DNA of 43,983 nucleotides, from the IMG/VR virus record IMGVR_UViG_3300031269_000026, positions 1-43,983 of that record, one strand, 5' to 3'. The notes beneath the pieces are model-generated. The model made no database searches. It was not told the DNA's origin and saw nothing but the letters and a program-made list of their open reading frames with translations. Origin of the DNA: a virus. Made by a program: the position numbers and the translations under genes. This document shows, piece by piece, positions 38,771-43,983 of the stretch; position 1 is the stretch's first letter, and each line of letters starts with the position of its first letter.

Positions 38771-41017
38771 TCAGGATCCTCTCGTTTCGCGCTGCGGGGG
38801 TGGCGCGTTCTGAGCCTGCGCGGCAATATCTGCGCTCTTGGCAAGCAGATCCGTGCCTTTCATCTTCATTTCGTGCTCGCGGTCGGCCTGGTTGTTCTTC
38901 GCGTCGTACTCCATCCGCATCTTGTCGATTTCGGCTCTGATCTTCGCAACTGTGATCTGCGTTTCTTCCGGCGGCTCGCCTTGCGGCTCATCGGGAAGGG
39001 CTGAGATAAGCCCCTCAAGTGTGCGGGATTTCGGGAAGCCTCGAACGCCGAACAAGAGCAATTCCTTGACCGTCTTGTAGTCGAACTGTCCGGATCCGGC
39101 CAGCGGCGCCAGCGTAGATACAAAGTTGGCAAACGCTCCAAGGAACTCGATGCGGGCCTCCTTGTCGGCCTGTTCATCGGCCAGAACCGTTGATTGCGTC
39201 TCGATCGCCACCGTGATCTTGCGGCCGTAGTCCGTTTTGAGGCGCGCATGCACGGCCTCCCAGCTGGTATCTGGCACCTTTTCCAGCTTTGGTTCCTCGG
39301 GTGGCGGCGGCAACGGCCCGGCCATCTGTCCGGCCTGCACCGCCTGGGTCATGGCCTGGTGCATTTGTGACAGTTGTTCGAACTGTGCCTTTGCCTGATC
39401 CTGCTGCGCAATCATCATCATGCGTTCGGCCTCGGTCATCGGCATGTCCATGCCGCAGATGTCGGCGATTGTCTTGGTGTCGAAGTGCTCAAGCCCTACC
39501 TCGACCATTAGACGGATCATGTCGCGCGCATAAATCGCCATGCGGCGTTGCCGCTCTGACAGCCGCAGGCCAGCGTAGCGGCCTTTGATCTGCTGTGCTG
39601 TGGCGGTCTCGCTGGGGTCGCTGGTGGCGCGCATCACGTCCGACACGCCAGACGCCTCAAACATCGCTTCCTTGGCTTGCTCTCGCAGCATCTGCAGCGC
39701 CTGCAGGACCTTGATCATGGCCTCGATGGGAAGCCACTGCACGATCCCGTTCATCCCGCCCTTTTCAAGCAATCCGATCCAGTCCGAAACAGGAACCATC
39801 TCATTCTTGCCGTTGAGCAACTTCTTGACTTCCGTGGCCATGGACCCCGGGAACAGGCCGGACACGGACAGCGCGCTGAGAATCGTTCTCATCTTCTCGG
39901 TGGCGGTGTCGATTTCGCGGGCCCGGCGCTCGTAGTAGCTGATATCCGGGCGCGGCGTCATCTGCTGGCCTTTGCGTGTAGCCATGAGTGGCGGCGGCAT
40001 CGGGTAAAATTCTTCCAGCCCAAGCGGGTCCGGGATGCGGTCGAGGGTTCCGGCCTTGTACGCCTGGCTCCACCAAATAACCTCGCCGGTCTCCTTAGAC
40101 CAGATTTCCCATACCGACGCGGTGTCGTAGGGCGATGCAACCGGCGTGCCTGTCTCCGAGTCTGCTGACATAGAGGCAAAGCCTCGGTCCCGGTCCTCGT
40201 CGCTGATCCCGCGCTGCGCGAACTCTAGGCCGAGGTTTGTGAAGGACATGGCCTGCGCGATTTCCTCGCCAAACCGTTCTTTGACTTTCACGCGCGACAT
40301 CGGGACCTCGATCGCCAACCACGGGAGTTGATCCCATGATGTCGCGGGGGCCAGCAACAGCCGTTCCCACTCGACGGGACGGGTCAGTACGCTTTCATCT
40401 GTTTTGACCTCGACCACAGACTGCGCGCCGGTCATCGGGTCGGTGACGATCTGCTCCTCGAAGCTGGCCTTGTAGAGCACGCGTCCGGCCCCGCGCCCCG
40501 GAATCAGCCAGTCGTCCCTGGCGCCCTCCATGGTCACATCGAACCGTTCGGTGTCGACAAAGTAGGCCGCCAATCTCTGGCATGCCTCTGCGGCCATGGT
40601 AGCAACCGGATCCTTATTTCCATCGCCGTGAAACCTGCGCCGCGCGACGGGTGCCGGTGTCTCGGAATAGATCAGCGGCTTGAGAACGTCGACCGTGCCG
40701 TGAATTAGCGCCGTCTTGTCGCTGATTTCGTTGGTCTTGGCGGCATCGGTCTGCTCGCCGCCGCGCCCCGGGTCATTGTCTGGGCCAAAATACAGCCGCT
40801 CGCAAGCCAGGCCTTCGACGCGCCACCTGTTTTCGTGCGTCATCCCGGCCTTGATCTGCGTATCCCAGAACGTCCAGTCTGAATCCGGCCCTGCGGTGTC
40901 GTCCTCGGGGTCCGGAAGGTCGGGCAAATTCTCGGCGCGCGTCATCTCGAACGGCACCACTTCCGATGCGTCCGAGCCTGCGGCGTTAGCCGGTACAATG
41001 TTCCGGCGGTCACTCAT
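38771..41017 (-). CDS. Portal protein
   Basis: A 748-residue protein of the size of P22-type portals (about 725). It has a long mixed N-terminal domain (DWTFWDTQIKAGMTHENRWR), helical stem segments (SDVMRATSDPSETATAQQIK; GRYAGLRLSERQRRMAIYA) and a charged C-terminal coiled coil (RAEIDKMRMEYDAKNNQADR) that would form a barrel. The SETATAQQIKG stretch is common in podoviral portals. It forms the dodecameric DNA channel and terminase docking site. Gene order (terminase, portal, scaffold, capsid) fits. Confidence 0.85.
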   Translation of the reverse strand: MSDRRNIVPANAAGSDASEVVPFEMTRAENLPDLPDPEDDTAGPDSDWTFWDTQIKAGMTHENRWRVEGLACERLYFGPDNDPGRGGEQTDAAKTNEISDKTALIHGTVDVLKPLIYSETPAPVARRRFHGDGNKDPVATMAAEACQRLAAYFVDTERFDVTMEGARDDWLIPGRGAGRVLYKASFEEQIVTDPMTGAQSVVEVKTDESVLTRPVEWERLLLAPATSWDQLPWLAIEVPMSRVKVKERFGEEIAQAMSFTNLGLEFAQRGISDEDRDRGFASMSADSETGTPVASPYDTASVWEIWSKETGEVIWWSQAYKAGTLDRIPDPLGLEEFYPMPPPLMATRKGQQMTPRPDISYYERRAREIDTATEKMRTILSALSVSGLFPGSMATEVKKLLNGKNEMVPVSDWIGLLEKGGMNGIVQWLPIEAMIKVLQALQMLREQAKEAMFEASGVSDVMRATSDPSETATAQQIKGRYAGLRLSERQRRMAIYARDMIRLMVEVGLEHFDTKTIADICGMDMPMTEAERMMMIAQQDQAKAQFEQLSQMHQAMTQAVQAGQMAGPLPPPPEEPKLEKVPDTSWEAVHARLKTDYGRKITVAIETQSTVLADEQADKEARIEFLGAFANFVSTLAPLAGSGQFDYKTVKELLLFGVRGFPKSRTLEGLISALPDEPQGEPPEETQITVAKIRAEIDKMRMEYDAKNNQADREHEMKMKGTDLLAKSADIAAQAQNAPPPQRETRGS

Positions 41018-41019
41018 TG

Positions 41020-42555
41020 CTAGGTCCGTTCATTTGCCTCATCATGCCGGGACCATAGGTCATCCAGGGTCTCGCCGTGCGGCGAACCTTTGGCCTCGAC
41101 CGGCTTGCCTTCGATCACACGGTCGAGGAACCGCCCGAACAGGGTCGCAGCGTCAACGGCGTCGTCGTGTCGGCCGGTCGGAAATTGCAGCAGTTCCTTT
41201 TCGAACGCGTCCAGGTGTTCGAGGAAATCCTTGCCGATCTGTGAGCGGTTCGGCAGGAACAGTTTGCCCATGGATGCCATGCCCAGAAGCGCATGCGCCC
41301 GTTGCTCCTTGCTGACGCTGGACGTCATCTGCACCCGGTTTACGAACACCTTTTCGCGGCGCATCATCAGTTTCAGGAAGGGGCCGACACTGTTGATGAT
41401 CTGTCCGGATTCCTCCACGGCGCGCATGGGCTTCCACTTTTTCACCAACCGGATGAACTCCGCGGCCCACACATCCGCCTCGCGCCGCCCTCGCCACATA
41501 TCGAGTAGGTAAATGTTCCAATCGGCATCAACACCCCAAACCATGTGGACGGTGTAGTCTGGATCCGGCGCCCCTGCCTCGTCTTTGGTCGCATAGTCGC
41601 TGCTGATGTAGATTTGCAGGCCGGTGCGGTCCAGCTTGCCGGGTGCATAGCGAGATATGTGCTCCTGGCGAAACATGAGTCCTTCTTCGGGGCTCGGGCG
41701 CTGCTGGAACAGGGCCGACCAGACCCAGCCGCCGCGCTTCTTCATGCCGCCCAGCTCTGCATCTCCGAACGCCTCGGGCCAAAGCCAGTCGCCGGGCTTG
41801 CGGCCGAGCGGGTCATCGTCGCGCTCTGCACTGGCGGCCAAGCACAGCACAAACCACTTTTCGCCAGTCTCCCGGTCCTTGTACCATCCCGTGCGGCCAT
41901 CGAAGTCCTCGGGCAGGATCCGGCCTGCAGGATCATCGAGGTGCCACCGCGTAAAGATCATCAATTGCTTGCGGCGGCCCTGCAGGCGGGACAACAGGTC
42001 GGTCTTGTACGTCTCCCAGGCTTCCTCTCGCATGTGGGGCGACATGGCGATTTTACGCCCTTTGATCAGGTCATCCATGAACAGCCATTCGGCAGGGTTG
42101 CCGTGCTGGTTCCCGCCGAACATGCCGAACGAGTTGTATTCGCCGCCCTGTGGGTTCGCGAACGCATCCTTTGCCGCTGTGTCGTGGCGCAGGAACACGT
42201 CAGGCCACGGCCACTCGGGCTGCAGCATCCGGTTGCGCACCTTGCCGCCCAGCTTTTTCGCGAACCGCTCCGTGTGGACCACGCCCATCATCGCCGCTTC
42301 CGGGTGTCGGCCCATGATCCAGCTGGGAAACAGGTCCGAGAACAGCGTGGTCTTGCTGTGGCGCGGGGGCATGAACACCATTGCCCGATCGACCTTGTCG
42401 TCCTCCATGCTCTGCGCCAGCTTGCAGGCCAGCTTGATATGCTTCGGTGGCTCGAACCGGGTCATGCGCATGTAGTAACGCAAAAAGGACCGTTGGCTTT
42501 CGGCCCGGTCCTCATCCTCGCATAGATCGAGGTATTCCTGTTCCGTTATGCCCAT
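41020..42555 (-). CDS. Terminase large subunit
   Basis: A 511-residue DNA-packaging motor from the ATG at 42555; a GTG start at 42585 would place the start on a hairpin. The ATPase has a Walker A-like MPPRHSKTT (about residues 63-71), Walker B WLFMDDL (about 161) and an adjacent coupling motif. The C-terminal nuclease shows its acidic residues in SSDYATKDE, RAVEESGQ and GRHDDAVDAA. It cuts concatemers and pumps DNA into the head with the small subunit and the portal, which are both nearby. Confidence 0.92.
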   Translation of the reverse strand: MGITEQEYLDLCEDEDRAESQRSFLRYYMRMTRFEPPKHIKLACKLAQSMEDDKVDRAMVFMPPRHSKTTLFSDLFPSWIMGRHPEAAMMGVVHTERFAKKLGGKVRNRMLQPEWPWPDVFLRHDTAAKDAFANPQGGEYNSFGMFGGNQHGNPAEWLFMDDLIKGRKIAMSPHMREEAWETYKTDLLSRLQGRRKQLMIFTRWHLDDPAGRILPEDFDGRTGWYKDRETGEKWFVLCLAASAERDDDPLGRKPGDWLWPEAFGDAELGGMKKRGGWVWSALFQQRPSPEEGLMFRQEHISRYAPGKLDRTGLQIYISSDYATKDEAGAPDPDYTVHMVWGVDADWNIYLLDMWRGRREADVWAAEFIRLVKKWKPMRAVEESGQIINSVGPFLKLMMRREKVFVNRVQMTSSVSKEQRAHALLGMASMGKLFLPNRSQIGKDFLEHLDAFEKELLQFPTGRHDDAVDAATLFGRFLDRVIEGKPVEAKGSPHGETLDDLWSRHDEANERT

Positions 42556-42571
42556 GTGCCCCACCGCGCTA

Positions 42572-42609
42572 ACCAGCGCCGCCACAATCTGAAAGGTGGC
42601 GGCGCTGGT
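42572..42609 (-). promoter_or_regulatory. 14-bp perfect hairpin before the large terminase gene
   Basis: ACCAGCGCCGCCAC at 42572-42585 pairs perfectly with 42596-42609 around a 10-base loop. It lies between the small gene ending at 42659 and the terminase ATG at 42555. No T run follows on either strand, so a plain terminator is doubtful; RNA processing, attenuation or a packaging-related site are possible. Confidence 0.6.
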
Positions 42610-42658
42610 GTATCATTTAGAACAGGCTCATCTGTTCGCCGGGTCGCGCTGGTGGCTT

Positions 42659-43165
42659 CTAGTATTCCCGCGTTCCGGGGATCAGATACTGCGCCCCGAT
42701 CAGCGTGTCCTCGACCTCGTAGGGATCCGCGCTTGTGTAGAGCGTGCAAAAGGACGTGTCCGAACGGTCGCGCAGGTTTTCGACCTCCCATGTCACCCAA
42801 TCGTCGGCCGGGTGGCTGAAGTCCATCTGCAACCAAAGCGCATGCGATTGCTCCCAATTCGTGCGCATTTCTTCCGGCCATTCCGCCCGGCGCCGCTTGG
42901 CTTCCGCCGTGTCGTAATAGTTCAGCCGCCCCTCGATCGCAGACTGAAAGCCATTGTCCTGTTTGTAACCGGATCCAAGATCCAAACGGCATTGGTAGCT
43001 GCTGTGGTCGTCAAACGTGACCGTGATCCATGCCTTGATGTAGCCGCCCGTGCGGTGGCCACACGCGACCCGCTGCGCGATGTCCTCGAACACCCAGAAG
43101 TCAAACGCCCTGCCCGCAAGATCCGCGTGTTCGGCATTCTGGACTGTGACTGTGGTCGGTCTCAT
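42659..43165 (-). CDS. Hypothetical protein, conserved type
   Basis: A 168-residue soluble protein (MRPTTVTVQNAEHADLAGRA; FDFWVFEDIAQRVACGHRTG) with many Trp and Asp residues and an acidic second half. It starts 3 bases after its upstream neighbour stops. Similar-sized proteins occur beside terminase genes, but I recognise no domain. Confidence 0.55.
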   Translation of the reverse strand: MRPTTVTVQNAEHADLAGRAFDFWVFEDIAQRVACGHRTGGYIKAWITVTFDDHSSYQCRLDLGSGYKQDNGFQSAIEGRLNYYDTAEAKRRRAEWPEEMRTNWEQSHALWLQMDFSHPADDWVTWEVENLRDRSDTSFCTLYTSADPYEVEDTLIGAQYLIPGTREY

Positions 43166-43168
43166 CGC

Positions 43169-43498
43169 TCACGCCTCCACGATCAAATGGCTGAAATGCT
43201 GCTCAACGACTTCCGTCGAAAGTTCCTGCTGCGCCCACTCGAACGCCGCGGCCTCAGTGAGCGGCTTGATCCCCTCGCCGCCCGTCCACGAGCGCTGCCC
43301 CGCACTGCGCGCCCACATCGACCGGGCGCCACCTTCACCGGCCAAGAAGTACCGCCCAGACCTCGGCGTCGTGTACAGGCCAGCGGACCAATACTGAAAA
43401 TCGCGCGTGCTGTCAGCGCCGTGGCCAAGGTTGTCGGTCTCGCCGATCAGTTCAGCCTTCTCGGTGTCGTAGCGAGTCCCGTTGATGATCGCTTTCAT
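43169..43498 (-). CDS. Conserved hypothetical protein of the MKxIINGxRYDT type
   Basis: A 109-residue protein starting MKAIINGTRYDTEKAELIGE, with an AAGGAGG site before the ATG. The blocks FQYWSAGLYTTPRSGRYFLA and GEGG are typical of a small family widespread in phages and bacteria whose function is unknown. The length fits a complete member. Confidence 0.65.
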   Translation of the reverse strand: MKAIINGTRYDTEKAELIGETDNLGHGADSTRDFQYWSAGLYTTPRSGRYFLAGEGGARSMWARSAGQRSWTGGEGIKPLTEAAAFEWAQQELSTEVVEQHFSHLIVEA

Positions 43499-43569
43499 GT
43501 CTTATCCCTCCTTGTGTTGCACACCTTGTTGGTGCGTAAGGAAAGGTATGCACCCGTTGAGTGCGTGTG

Positions 43570-43983
43570 TCAATCATCTTTTTTCGCATGTTCGCGGCGC
43601 CGCTCATATTCGGCAATCTTGGCCGCTCGGTCCTCGTCGCTCATATTGCTAACGCGCTGAGGCTCATTTGGCGGCGTGACGGCATCTGGCTTGCCCCAAA
43701 GGCTGCGCTGCCGGTTGGCCAGCCAATTCATCGCGGCGGATGGGTCTGGCGGCAGTTGTGTTTTAGTCTGCGCTACGACAACTTCACCTTCCTTCGACTT
43801 GAACGCCCTTTCGCTGGTGACTGTCATGCCGACCGCGCGCTGATAGAGGCCATGAGCCACATTTCCGTCTGCCAAAACCTTGCCTGAATTGACTGCCTCA
43901 GAAAAACCGTCGTGTTCGCGCTGCCACGCATAGAAGGTTTCCGTTCTGATCCCGAACGCCTTTGCCATCTGTTCGTCGGTCAG
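43570..43983 (-). CDS. Terminase small subunit, cut by the window end
   Basis: At least 132 residues; the frame is open past the window edge (LTDEQ before the first Met), so the N-terminus is missing. The visible start (MAKAFGIRTETFYAWQREHD) is a helix-turn-helix, and the later PDPSAAMNWLANRQRSLWGK block is typical of small terminases. It binds the packaging site and activates the large subunit two genes downstream. It ends in a basic tail. Confidence 0.8.
   Translation of the reverse strand: MTDEQMAKAFGIRTETFYAWQREHDGFSEAVNSGKVLADGNVAHGLYQRAVGMTVTSERAFKSKEGEVVVAQTKTQLPPDPSAAMNWLANRQRSLWGKPDAVTPPNEPQRVSNMSDEDRAAKIAEYERRREHAKKDD

Overview
The window is a temperate-type tailed phage or prophage of an alphaproteobacterium, most likely a Rhodobacterales (Roseobacter/Rhodobacter-like) host. 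This rests on GC-rich codons, protein families I associate with that group, and an IS1-type element carrying a passenger gene that begins MPKGPSGQKRPAD. The virion is probably a podovirus: there is a long portal (748 aa), a beta-propeller-like hub/stopper protein, two beta-helix tailspikes, a very large ejected protein, and no tape measure or tail sheath. No integrase, repressor, replication gene or tRNA is visible, so lysogeny is inferred only from the IS insertion and the mosaic gene content.

Layout. (1) 1-4.5 kb, plus strand: a tightly overlapping cassette of small early/accessory genes. It includes a conserved protein that I associate with phage recombination regions, a zinc ribbon, a Lar-type restriction-alleviation protein, a DUF1643 protein, two tandemly duplicated 60-bp-repeat (leucine-rich-repeat-like) proteins, and several micro-genes. 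(2) 4.5-6.8 kb: a complete insertion element with 19-bp inverted ends and an 8-bp target duplication. It carries an IS1-like transposase and two passenger genes and splits a small phage gene that can be rebuilt exactly. (3) 6.8-7.2 kb: the other half of the split gene and a mosaic junction with a duplicated 63-bp micro-gene. (4) 7.1-17.5 kb, mostly minus: tailspike, spanin pair, DNA methyltransferase, holin-like protein, an Acb2/Tad1-hook (anti-CBASS/anti-Thoeris-like) protein, GH108 endolysin, small membrane proteins and a second tailspike. (5) 17.5-31.4 kb, minus: ejection region with a 3800-residue polyvalent protein (ParB-like, JAB-like, helicase, DNA methylase, zincin and LPD38-like parts) and companion virion proteins. 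(6) 31.4-44 kb, minus: hub, collar protein, head-tail connector, capsid, scaffold, portal and the large and small terminase subunits.

Together the genes package DNA, build the capsid, recognise a surface polysaccharide, inject DNA with a DarB-like protective protein, and lyse the host. Several pieces point to counter-defence: Lar, the DarB-like giant, the stand-alone methyltransferase and the Acb2/Tad1-like sponge.

The most unusual signal is inside the giant gene. In three linker stretches the giant reading frame becomes Gly/Asp/Gln-rich and loses its codon bias. In the same stretches the +1 frame contains compact ORFs (62, 73 and 122 aa) with natural-looking composition and G/C-ending codons; two of them have good Shine-Dalgarno sites. 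I read these as nested (overprinted) genes that I have not seen described.
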